Below, one piece after another: positions 33,252 to 40,376 of a DNA stretch of 40,676 bases. The notes beneath the pieces are model-generated. The model had not been told where the DNA came from and did no database searches. It saw only the letters and a list, made by a program, of their open reading frames with translations. A program made the translations under genes and the position numbers. Positions within the stretch are counted from its first letter, which is position 1. Each line of letters opens with the position of its first letter. Source of the DNA: JBDUDK01 sp040002995 (GTDB lineage: Bacteria > Actinomycetota > Acidimicrobiia > Acidimicrobiales > Ilumatobacteraceae); the NCBI GenBank assembly GCA_040002995.1, contig JBDUDK010000018.1, positions 1-40,676 on the forward strand. Direction: 5' to 3'.

Positions 33252-34744
33252 GGTCGCCTCGAGCAGGCCTCGCCGCGGTGGGCGCCGGTCTGCTCGTGGG
33301 CCTCTCGCTGCCGCCGTGGGGAGTTTGGCCGCTCGCGTTCGGCGGCATCGTCGCGCTCGACTCCCTGCTCGCCGATCAACCCGCCCGGGTGCGCTTCGCC
33401 CGCGGGTTCTTGTTCGGACTCGGGTGGTTGGGCCCGGGCATGGCGTGGATGGTGTTCCTTACCGTGCCCGGCTACCCCGTGGCCGTCGGCACGTACGCGG
33501 CGTACATCGGTGCCGCTTGCGCGGCGGCCGGTGCTGGACGCCGGCGGTGGCTCGGCCTCCCAGCCGCCATGATGATCGCCGAGACGGTGCGCTTTGCGTT
33601 CCCGTTCGGCGGTGTTCCGCTCGCGTCGCTCGCGATCAGTCAGGCCGCCGGGCCATTCCTCGGCGTGGTCCGACTCGGCGGGGCGATCCTGCTGGGCGGG
33701 GTCACCGTCGCCGTCGCGATGGCGATTCGCGCCGCGTGGACGCGGGCGTGGAAAGCAAGTGGTGTCATGGTTGCCGTCCTCGCCGTGGTGGTCGCGTACG
33801 CAGCGGTGGCGCCGCGCGGGAGTGCGGCCGGCACCATGCGCGTCGCGCTCGTGCAGGGCGGCGGGCCGCAGGGCACGCACGCGGGCGACACCGCGCCTGG
33901 GATTGTCTTGCAACGTCATCTCGACGCTTCAAGCGTCGTTCCCGCGGGGGTCGACCTCGTCGTCTGGCCCGAAAACGTCGTCAACGTCGACGCGCCGGAG
34001 ACGTTCGCCACGAGCGCGGCACGCAAGGAGATCGCCGCCGTCGCCGCCCGTGTCGGCGCGCCGGTGGCCGTGGGCGTGACCGAGGACGTACCTGACCGCC
34101 CGGGTCGTTTCGCCAACTACCAGATCATGGTCAACCCCGACGGCTCGCTCGGCGCGCGATACGACAAGGTGCGACGGGTGCCGTTCGGCGAGTACCTGCC
34201 ATTGCGTTGGATCATCAAACACTTCCCCGGTGCCGACCTCGTTCCTCATGACGCGATCGCCGGCAAAGCCCCGGCCACCCTCGACAGCCCGAGCGGCGTT
34301 CTCGGCGTTGTCATCTCGTGGGAGATCTTCTTCAGCGGGCGTGCTCGCGACGCGATCGGTCACGGCGGGCTGATGTTGCTGAACCCCACGAACGGGGCCT
34401 CGTATCGCGGCACCATCCTGCAGACTCAACAGGTGGCGTCGTCACGCCTGCGCGCGGTCGAGACCGACCGTTGGGTGACGCAGGTATCGCCAACCGGTTT
34501 CACGGCGGTGGTCACGCCCTCCGGTCACGTCGTGGCCCGCTCGAAGGTGAGCGAACAACGCGTGATCGTCGCCACGGTCGGACTCCGTACGGGATGCACG
34601 TGGTACCTGCAGCTCGGCGACAAGCCCGTCTTCGGACTCGCGCTGGGTCTGCTGCTCGTCGCCCGCTTCGACCTGGGGAAAAGTTTGCTCAGAGCTCGAT
34701 CCACACTGTTGTGGGCCCGTCGTTCACGAGTTCAACGTCCATGA
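33248..34744 (+). CDS. lnt: Lnt-like apolipoprotein N-acyltransferase with Ser at the nucleophile position
   Basis: The product of about 498 residues has an N-terminal membrane part (LSLPPWGVWPLAFGGIVAL, several helices to about residue 190) and a nitrilase-type domain. Glu242 (VVWPEN) and Lys307 (YDKVRRVPFGEYLPL) match two of the catalytic residues of Lnt. The third, Cys in E. coli (ICYE), reads ISWE here, with Ser357 encoded by TCG at 34316-34318. Active Lnt transfers an acyl chain from phospholipid to the N-terminal Cys of lipoproteins. Whether this Ser form works is unknown; it may be a clade-wide variant. I chose the ATG at 33248, which overlaps the sortase stop (ATGA). The last 56 bases overlap the convergent dtd gene and encode a basic tail. 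Confidence 0.88.
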   Translation: MRSPRAGLAAVGAGLLVGLSLPPWGVWPLAFGGIVALDSLLADQPARVRFARGFLFGLGWLGPGMAWMVFLTVPGYPVAVGTYAAYIGAACAAAGAGRRRWLGLPAAMMIAETVRFAFPFGGVPLASLAISQAAGPFLGVVRLGGAILLGGVTVAVAMAIRAAWTRAWKASGVMVAVLAVVVAYAAVAPRGSAAGTMRVALVQGGGPQGTHAGDTAPGIVLQRHLDASSVVPAGVDLVVWPENVVNVDAPETFATSAARKEIAAVAARVGAPVAVGVTEDVPDRPGRFANYQIMVNPDGSLGARYDKVRRVPFGEYLPLRWIIKHFPGADLVPHDAIAGKAPATLDSPSGVLGVVISWEIFFSGRARDAIGHGGLMLLNPTNGASYRGTILQTQQVASSRLRAVETDRWVTQVSPTGFTAVVTPSGHVVARSKVSEQRVIVATVGLRTGCTWYLQLGDKPVFGLALGLLLVARFDLGKSLLRARSTLLWARRSRVQRP

Positions 34745-35126
34745 CCGCTCTGAATCGACCGGTCTGGACCTGCGCACCGAGCTTCACGAGCGCCTCGACG
34801 ACAGCCGCGACGATTGGTTCGGCGTACTCGGGCCGGGCGGCGGCGATCCACGAGGGTCGCCGTCCTTTCGAGGTGTCGCCGTACAACGTGAACTGACTGA
34901 CCACGAGCACCTGGCCACCGGTTTCGGAGATCGATCGGTTCATCACGCCCGCGTCGTCATCGATCACGCGGAGATGAAACAGCTTGGTGGCCAACTTGCT
35001 GGCCAGCTCAACGGTGTCGGTGTGGGTGACGCCGACGAACACGCACAGGCCGGGGCCGATCGAGCCGACGAGGTCATTGTCGACACGCACAGCACCGCGC
35101 GAAACACGTTGGACCAGAGCCCGCAT
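34689..35126 (-). CDS. dtd: D-aminoacyl-tRNA deacylase
   Basis: The 145-residue enzyme removes D-amino acids (and glycine mischarged on tRNA-Ala) from tRNAs. Both family motifs are present: SQFTLYGD (with the cross-subunit Gly-cisPro partner region) and NDGPTT near the C-terminus. Length and the MRALVQRVSRGAV start are typical. A TAGGGT box lies 9 nt before the ATG, and no ribosome binding site is evident. The 3' end overlaps the convergent lnt-like gene by 56 bp. The gene diverges from the epimerase-like gene with only 17 nt between start codons. Confidence 0.95.
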   Translation of the reverse strand: MRALVQRVSRGAVRVDNDLVGSIGPGLCVFVGVTHTDTVELASKLATKLFHLRVIDDDAGVMNRSISETGGQVLVVSQFTLYGDTSKGRRPSWIAAARPEYAEPIVAAVVEALVKLGAQVQTGRFRAVMDVELVNDGPTTVWIEL

Positions 35127-35135
35127 GGTCGGCGC

Positions 35136-35141
35136 ACCCTA
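35136..35141 (-). promoter_or_regulatory. TAnnnT -10 box (TAGGGT) for dtd
   Basis: On the minus strand TAGGGT lies 9 nt before the dtd ATG and 2 nt from the GTG of the divergent epimerase-like gene. It fits a leaderless dtd transcript. Confidence 0.5.
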
Positions 35142-35143
35142 GC

Positions 35144-35911
35144 GTGAGCTTCGTGATCGCGTTCGACCTCGATCCAAGGGAAGGCGCCCGCATCAGTTCA
35201 CTGCGGGTCGACGGGCAGGAGTTGCTCGTGACCGACAGGCGCGACGGAGCGATGTCGTGGGGTTGCTATCCGATGGTGCCGTTTGCCGGTCGCCTGCGGC
35301 GCGGCGCGTTTCGGTTCGCGGGCCGCAACTACACGATGCCCGTCAACCTTGGGCGGCACGCGATTCATGGCACCGGATTCACCCGGCCGTGGGACGTGGA
35401 GCCCGACGGCACCCTTGTGCTCGAGCTCGGAGCGCCCTGGCCGTTCGGTGGATCGGTTCGCCATCGAGTGCATGCGGTCGACGCCGACACAGTCACGGCC
35501 ACGCTGGAGGTGCATGCCGACCAGCAGTCGATGCCCGCTCAAGCCGGTTGGCATCCGTGGTTCCTGCGACCCGTGTCGCTCATGTTCAAGCCGGGCGCGA
35601 TGTATCGCCGCGATGACGACGGCATCCCCGACGGCACATTGCTCCGACCCCCGCCCCGTGCTCCGTGGGACGACTGCTTCACCGAGGTCGAACAGCCGTT
35701 GGAGCTGTGGTGGCATCCGTCTCCCCGCCTGCGATTGACGTCGAACTGCGACTACTGGGTCGTGTTCGACCACCCCAACCACGCCATCTGTGTCGAGCCG
35801 CAGACGGGCCCGCCGGACGGGTTCAACCTGGCACCGTTTGTCGTGGAGCCTGGCCATCCGCTCGTGGCGAGCTTCACGCTCGAGGTGGCCCCCGGCTCCA
35901 GCCCAACGTGA
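35144..35911 (+). CDS. Aldose 1-epimerase-like (galactose mutarotase-like) protein
   Basis: The 255-residue product resembles galactose mutarotase-like sugar epimerases. Typical features are an N-terminal GARISSLRVDGQELLV, the RNYTMPVNLGRHAIHGTGF segment that holds substrate-binding Arg/His, a central AGWHPWFLRP with the catalytic His, and the C-terminal ICVEPQTGPPDGFN with the catalytic Glu. It should interconvert sugar anomers, or bind a sugar, in the cytoplasm. The sugar is unknown. The start is a GTG (35144), and its promoter would have to lie in dtd, as only 17 nt separate the divergent starts. It is followed by a strong hairpin. Confidence 0.85.
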   Translation: MSFVIAFDLDPREGARISSLRVDGQELLVTDRRDGAMSWGCYPMVPFAGRLRRGAFRFAGRNYTMPVNLGRHAIHGTGFTRPWDVEPDGTLVLELGAPWPFGGSVRHRVHAVDADTVTATLEVHADQQSMPAQAGWHPWFLRPVSLMFKPGAMYRRDDDGIPDGTLLRPPPRAPWDDCFTEVEQPLELWWHPSPRLRLTSNCDYWVVFDHPNHAICVEPQTGPPDGFNLAPFVVEPGHPLVASFTLEVAPGSSPT

Positions 35912-35941
35912 CCTCGGCCGGCGCCTACCCGTTGCGACTTC

Positions 35942-35977
35942 CGTACGGGCGGATTCCACCAGGAATCCGCCCGTACG
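35942..35977 (+). terminator. Perfect 16-bp hairpin after the epimerase-like gene
   Basis: CGTACGGGCGGATTCC and its exact reverse complement flank an ACCA tetraloop. No T tract follows. It starts 31 nt after the stop codon and is probably the terminator of this gene, separating it from the glycosyltransferase operon. The rest of 35912-36044 shows no other feature. Confidence 0.7.
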
Positions 35978-36044
35978 CGGGGGGTAGTGATTGCCGGCGG
36001 GCCGTTGTGCCGCTTCCGATAGTCCGGAAAAAGCCACTCGCATT

Positions 36045-36050
36045 TAGGCT
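36045..36050 (+). promoter_or_regulatory. TAnnnT -10 box (TAGGCT) for the GT4 operon
   Basis: TAGGCT is 6 nt before the ATG of the glycosyltransferase gene, without a ribosome binding site. It would give a leaderless mRNA for the three-gene operon. Confidence 0.55.
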
Positions 36051-36056
36051 CCCCGG

Positions 36057-37340
36057 ATGCCTGCCCCCGGTCAGCGTCGTCGCATCGGGGCCGACGACCC
36101 GCTCCGCGTCGCCTACCTCTCCTATCGGGGCAAACCCCACGTGGGCGGCCAGGGCGTCTACTCCCGTCACCTGACCAAGGCGCTCGTCGACCTCGGCCAC
36201 ACCGTCGAGGTTCTCGGCGGTCAGCCCTATCCCGAACTCGACGAGCGGGTGCCGCTCACCAAGCTCCGCAGCCTCGACATCTTCAACGACACCTACCCCG
36301 GCCGTTTCCCCGCGTACTGGGAGTTCAAGGACTGGACCGACATCGTCGAGGTGGCGCAGTTCTCGACGGGCGCCTTCAGCGAGCCGCTCGCGTTCAGCTT
36401 GCGCGCGTGGAGGGAGCTGAAGTCACGGTCGGCGGCGTTCGACATCGTCCACGACAACCAGTGCCTCGGCTACGGCCTCCTCGCGATCGAACGGCTCATC
36501 CCCACGATCGTGACGTTGCATCATCCGATCACCGTCGACCGCCGTCTCGAGATGGAGCACGCGCCGAACGCACGTAAGCGCAGAAGCGTGGGCCGCTGGT
36601 ACGGGTTCGTGAAGATGCAGGCGCGCGTCGCACGCCACATGCCGCGCATCGTGGTCGTGTCGGAGAACTCGATCAAGGACATCCATCACGACATGGGCGT
36701 CGACATCGACCGCATGCGTCTGGTGTGCGTCGGTGTCGAGCCCCAGCTCTTCCGTCCCCTTCCCCACATCGAACGGATCCCCGGGCGCCTGATCACCACC
36801 GCCTCGGCCGACGTCGCGCTCAAAGGGCTCGCCTACCTGCTCGAGGCCATCGCCAAGTTACGCACCGAGCGCGAGGTCACTCTCACCGTGATCGGCCGGC
36901 CCAAGCCGGGCGGGCGCAGCGCCGATGTCATCGAGCGGCTCGGACTCACGAACGCCGTGCAGTTCGTCTCGGGAGTCTCCGACGAACGCATCGTCGAGTT
37001 GTACGCCGAAGCCGAACTCGCCGTCGTGCCGTCGCTCTACGAAGGCTTCTCCCTTCCCGCCATCGAGGCCATGGCCACCGGCACCGCGCTCGTCGCCACC
37101 ACCGGGGGCGCGCTCGCAGAGGTCACCGGTCGTGACGGTGACACCGTGCTTTCGTGCCCGCCGGGCGACAGCGAGGCGCTGGCGACGGCCATCCGGCGCG
37201 GTCTGCACGATGCCGACCTGCGCGATCGGGTCGGCGCGAACGGCCGGTCGCGCGTCGTCGGGCGGTGGACATGGCGTCACACCGCAGTGAACACGATCGC
37301 GCAATACCGTGAAGTCGTCGCGATGAAGAGCGGCAACTGA
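36057..37340 (+). CDS. Glycosyltransferase family 4 protein
   Basis: The 427-residue enzyme has two Rossmann-type halves typical of GT-B retaining glycosyltransferases. The acceptor half includes LSYRGKPHVGGQGVYSRHL, whose Gly-rich loop is conserved. The donor half includes ITTASADVALKGLAYLLEAI, then VVPSLYEGFSLPAIEAMATG with the E-x7-E motif of GT4. It transfers a nucleotide-activated sugar to an acceptor. No membrane segment is seen. The stop codon overlaps the ATG of the methyltransferase gene (TGATG), so synthesis is coupled. Neighbours suggest a pathway that glycosylates, methylates and otherwise modifies one molecule. Confidence 0.93.
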   Translation: MPAPGQRRRIGADDPLRVAYLSYRGKPHVGGQGVYSRHLTKALVDLGHTVEVLGGQPYPELDERVPLTKLRSLDIFNDTYPGRFPAYWEFKDWTDIVEVAQFSTGAFSEPLAFSLRAWRELKSRSAAFDIVHDNQCLGYGLLAIERLIPTIVTLHHPITVDRRLEMEHAPNARKRRSVGRWYGFVKMQARVARHMPRIVVVSENSIKDIHHDMGVDIDRMRLVCVGVEPQLFRPLPHIERIPGRLITTASADVALKGLAYLLEAIAKLRTEREVTLTVIGRPKPGGRSADVIERLGLTNAVQFVSGVSDERIVELYAEAELAVVPSLYEGFSLPAIEAMATGTALVATTGGALAEVTGRDGDTVLSCPPGDSEALATAIRRGLHDADLRDRVGANGRSRVVGRWTWRHTAVNTIAQYREVVAMKSGN

Positions 37341-38071
37341 TGCTCACAGTGCGCTACGACTGGTTGGGGCTCGCCCCCGGTGATCGGCTTCTCGACCTGG
37401 GTTGTGGCTTCGGTCGTCACGCGTTCGAGGCGGCGCGCCGCGGCGCCCGTGTGGTCGCGCTCGACTCGGCCGACACGGAGCTGAAAGAGGTGCGCAACAC
37501 GTTCGCGGCGATGGCTAGTGCAGGTGAGATCGACGAGTCGTGTTTCGTTGGAACGGTCAACGGCGACGCCACCACGCTGCCCTTCGCCGACGAGGCGTTC
37601 GATCGCGTCGTCGCATCAGAAGTCTTGGAGCACATCCCCGACGACGCTTGCGTCCTCGGCGAGTTGACGCGCGTGCTACGCCCCGGCGGCACCATGGCGG
37701 TCACCGTGCCGTCGTTTCTTCCCGAGCGCGTCTGCTGGCTGCTGTCGGAGGAGTACCACGCGCCGTTCGTGCCGGGCGGACACGTACGCATCTACCGGGA
37801 ATGGGAGCTGCGCGCGCGCATGCGTCACGCCGGCCTCAAGCCGGGAGCGGCGCACCACGCCCACGCGTTGCACTCCCCGTACTGGTGGCTGCGCTGCGCC
37901 GTCGGTCCCACCAACGCCGACCACCGCGCCGTCGCCGCCTACCGCCGGCTTCTCGAGTGGGACATCGTGAAGACACCGCCAGCGACGAGGTGGGCCGACC
38001 GGTTCCTCAATCCGATACTCGGCAAGAGCCTCGTCGTGTACGCGCAAAAGCCGAGCGGAGCCGCGCGATGA
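37340..38071 (+). CDS. Class I SAM-dependent methyltransferase
   Basis: The 243-residue protein has the SAM-binding fold: motif I LLDLGCGFGRHAFEAARRG, an acidic motif II at VVALDSADTEL, DATTLPFADEAFDRVVASEVLEHI (motif post I to II) and LRPGGTMAVTVPSF (motif III). It could methylate a sugar, a lipid or a small molecule. The ATG overlaps the glycosyltransferase stop by one base and its own stop overlaps the next gene by 4 nt. The C-terminal half has an aromatic-rich segment (HSPYWWLRCAVGP) that may shape an acceptor pocket. Confidence 0.93.
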   Translation: MLTVRYDWLGLAPGDRLLDLGCGFGRHAFEAARRGARVVALDSADTELKEVRNTFAAMASAGEIDESCFVGTVNGDATTLPFADEAFDRVVASEVLEHIPDDACVLGELTRVLRPGGTMAVTVPSFLPERVCWLLSEEYHAPFVPGGHVRIYREWELRARMRHAGLKPGAAHHAHALHSPYWWLRCAVGPTNADHRAVAAYRRLLEWDIVKTPPATRWADRFLNPILGKSLVVYAQKPSGAAR

Positions 38072-39108
38072 CCTCTCCGGCCCGTCCCGAGATCGTGGGC
38101 GTGATCACGAGCGCCGACATCGAGCAGACCGCCGCCACCATCGTCGAACTGCAACAACCTTCGGGGATGATCCCGTGGTTTCGTGGCGGCCATTGCGATC
38201 CGTGGAACCACGTCGAGACCGCGATGGCGCTCGCCGTGGCCGGCCGGCGAACTGAGGCGGAGCGGGCGTACCAGTGGTTGGCCGACATGCAACGCCCCGA
38301 CGGCTCCTGGCATGCGTATTACATCGACGACCGCGTCGAGGACCACAAACTCGACACCAACGTCACGGCCTACATCGCGACGGGCGTCTGGCATCACCAT
38401 TTGCTCACCGGCGACAACGGCTTCCTCGAGACGATGTGGCCCGTGGTCGCCAGGGCCGTCGACTTCGTGCTCGAGTTGCAGACACCACGCGGTGAGATCA
38501 TCTGGGCCCGCCACGTCGACGGGAAGCCGTGGAGCTACGCGTTGCTCACGGGCTCGTCGTCGATCTGCCATTCCCTGCGTTGCGCGCTCGCGATCGCCGG
38601 CTCGCTCGGGCGCGAGCTTCCGGACTGGGAGCTGTCGCTGTTGTCGCTCGCCTCGGTGATCCGTGAAGACCCGCAGGCGTTCGCCCCCAAACACCGCTGG
38701 GCCATGGACTGGTACTACCCCGTGCTCGGCGGCGCGCTCACGGGCGACGCCGCGGTGCTGCGCCTCGCCGAACGCTGGGACGAGTTCGTCATCGACGGGA
38801 GCGGTGTGCGCTGCGTCTCGAACCAACCCTGGGTGACCGCCGCGGAGACCTGCGAATGCGCGCTCGCCCACCTCGCCGTCGGCGACGCGGCCACAGCGCT
38901 CGAGCTGTTCGGTTGGGCCCAGGCCCACCGCACCGACGAGGGCGACTACCTCACCGGACTCGTGCACCCCGACGGGGTGTCGTTCCCCGATGGCGAGCGC
39001 ACCGCCTATACCGCCGCCGCGGTGATCCTCACCGCCGACGCGTTGTCGTCGACGACAACGGCGTCGGGCCTCTTCCTCGGCGACGGCTTGATGCCGGTCG
39101 GCGAGTGA
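38068..39108 (+). CDS. Alpha/alpha-toroid protein (prenyltransferase/squalene-cyclase-like)
   Basis: The 346-residue product consists of repeated helical units with QxxxGxW-like edges: ELQQPSGMIPWFRGG, DPWNHVETAMALAVAGR, WLADMQRPDGSWHAYY and similar later repeats. This is the pattern of the (alpha/alpha)6 toroid found in terpene cyclases, protein prenyltransferases and some glycoside hydrolases. I see no DxDD motif of class II cyclases and no obvious zinc site, so the usual label prenyltransferase should not be taken as function. It is the last gene of the three-gene overlapping trio with a GT4 and a methyltransferase. Its role in that pathway is unknown; a sugar- or lipid-acting enzyme is possible. 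Confidence 0.8.
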   Translation: MTSPARPEIVGVITSADIEQTAATIVELQQPSGMIPWFRGGHCDPWNHVETAMALAVAGRRTEAERAYQWLADMQRPDGSWHAYYIDDRVEDHKLDTNVTAYIATGVWHHHLLTGDNGFLETMWPVVARAVDFVLELQTPRGEIIWARHVDGKPWSYALLTGSSSICHSLRCALAIAGSLGRELPDWELSLLSLASVIREDPQAFAPKHRWAMDWYYPVLGGALTGDAAVLRLAERWDEFVIDGSGVRCVSNQPWVTAAETCECALAHLAVGDAATALELFGWAQAHRTDEGDYLTGLVHPDGVSFPDGERTAYTAAAVILTADALSSTTTASGLFLGDGLMPVGE

Positions 39109-39222
39109 TCCCCGAGGATTGGCCGCCGGCCACGAGCCGACGACAACCTAGGCGTGACGGTCGAAATTCTGGCGTCGGCGGCGGTCGATCGTGGTCGTGT
39201 CATCATCGCATCGGCGCCGAGG

Positions 39223-40374
39223 TCATCTCTGGTGGCGCAGGCGCTGGCTGAGTCGCGCCACCTGGCGCGTTTGATGGTCGCGTTCTGCGAGGTTCGGTGC
39301 GTTGCGAGCTGCGTCGGCATAGAGGCGGACAGCGAGTTCGAGATCGCCGTTCTTCTCGTGGAGATACGCGGCGACCGCTTCGCGCCGCGGGACGTGTTCG
39401 TCGACCTCGGCCAGTGCCGCCAGTCCTGCGGGCGCGCCGTCGGCCTCGCCGACTGCGACCGCACGGTTGAGCCGGACGATCGGAGTGTCGGCGAACCGGA
39501 GCAGTTCGTCGTACCACTCCACGATCTGGACCCAGTCGGTCTCCTCGACACACGGCGCGTCGGCATGGAGCGCGGCGATCGCCGCTTGGGCCTGGTACTC
39601 GCCGTGCTGGTCGCGTGCGAGCGCAGCATGCGCGATGTCGATTCCCTCGGCGATGAGCTCGGTGTCCCACTGGCTCCGGTCCTGATCCGCGAGAGGCACG
39701 ATGCTTCCGTCCGGTCGGGTGCGGCTGCGGCGGCGCGCATGGTGCAGCAACATCAGGGCGAGCAACCCGTCGACTTCGGGGTTGTCAACCAAGGCGGCCA
39801 GTTGCCGGGTCAGTCGGATCGCCTCGGCCGCGAGATCGACGTTGCCCGAATAGCCCTCGTTGAAGACGAGGTACAACACCCGCATCACCGTGCGCACGTC
39901 GCCGGGACGATCGACGCCGGCCTGACTGACCGTCCGCTTGGCGCGGCTGATGCGCTGCGCCATCGTGCTCTCGGGCACGAGGTAGGCCTGCGCGATCTGG
40001 CGGGTGGTAAGGCCACCCACGGCCCGGAGGGTCAAGGCAACCGCCGATGACGACGTCAGGTCGGGATGCGCGCACAGGAAGTAGAGGCGCAGGGTGTCGT
40101 CGCCGCTCGGGACCGCGGCCGCCGGCGGTTGGGTGTCGAATCGGACCTCTCGGTCGCGGCGCGTGGCGTCTGACCGCGTCATATCGAGAAAGAGTCTCCA
40201 AGCGACCGTGATGAGCCAACCCGTGGGTTCGGAGGGCAGCTCGCTTTCCCACGCGGAGAGCGCCCGGATGAGCGCCTCTTGCACGGCGTCCTCGGCCGTG
40301 GCGAAGTCTGCACCGCGACGGACGAGGACGCTCAACACGTGTGGGACGAGGTGGCGCAGCTCGACGTCGTCCAC
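39223..40374 (-). CDS. ECF42-type RNA polymerase sigma factor
   Basis: The product of about 383 residues begins with sigma region 2 (ELRHLVPHVLSVLVRRGADFATAEDAVQEALIRAL, then GWLITVAWRLFLDMTRSD). Region 4 (AVALTLRAVGGLTTRQIAQAYLVPESTMAQRISRAK) follows, and then a long C-terminal helical extension of TPR type (about 175-383, including YLVFNEGYSG and VVEWYDELLR-like repeats). That extension is the mark of group ECF42, which has no anti-sigma and is controlled through this extension. The partner family is DGPF-domain proteins, one of which ends 2 nt upstream. I chose the GTG at 40374, just after the partner's stop. The ATG at 40428 lies inside the partner gene. Confidence 0.9.
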   Translation of the reverse strand: MDDVELRHLVPHVLSVLVRRGADFATAEDAVQEALIRALSAWESELPSEPTGWLITVAWRLFLDMTRSDATRRDREVRFDTQPPAAAVPSGDDTLRLYFLCAHPDLTSSSAVALTLRAVGGLTTRQIAQAYLVPESTMAQRISRAKRTVSQAGVDRPGDVRTVMRVLYLVFNEGYSGNVDLAAEAIRLTRQLAALVDNPEVDGLLALMLLHHARRRSRTRPDGSIVPLADQDRSQWDTELIAEGIDIAHAALARDQHGEYQAQAAIAALHADAPCVEETDWVQIVEWYDELLRFADTPIVRLNRAVAVGEADGAPAGLAALAEVDEHVPRREAVAAYLHEKNGDLELAVRLYADAARNAPNLAERDHQTRQVARLSQRLRHQR

Positions 40375-40376
40375 CG

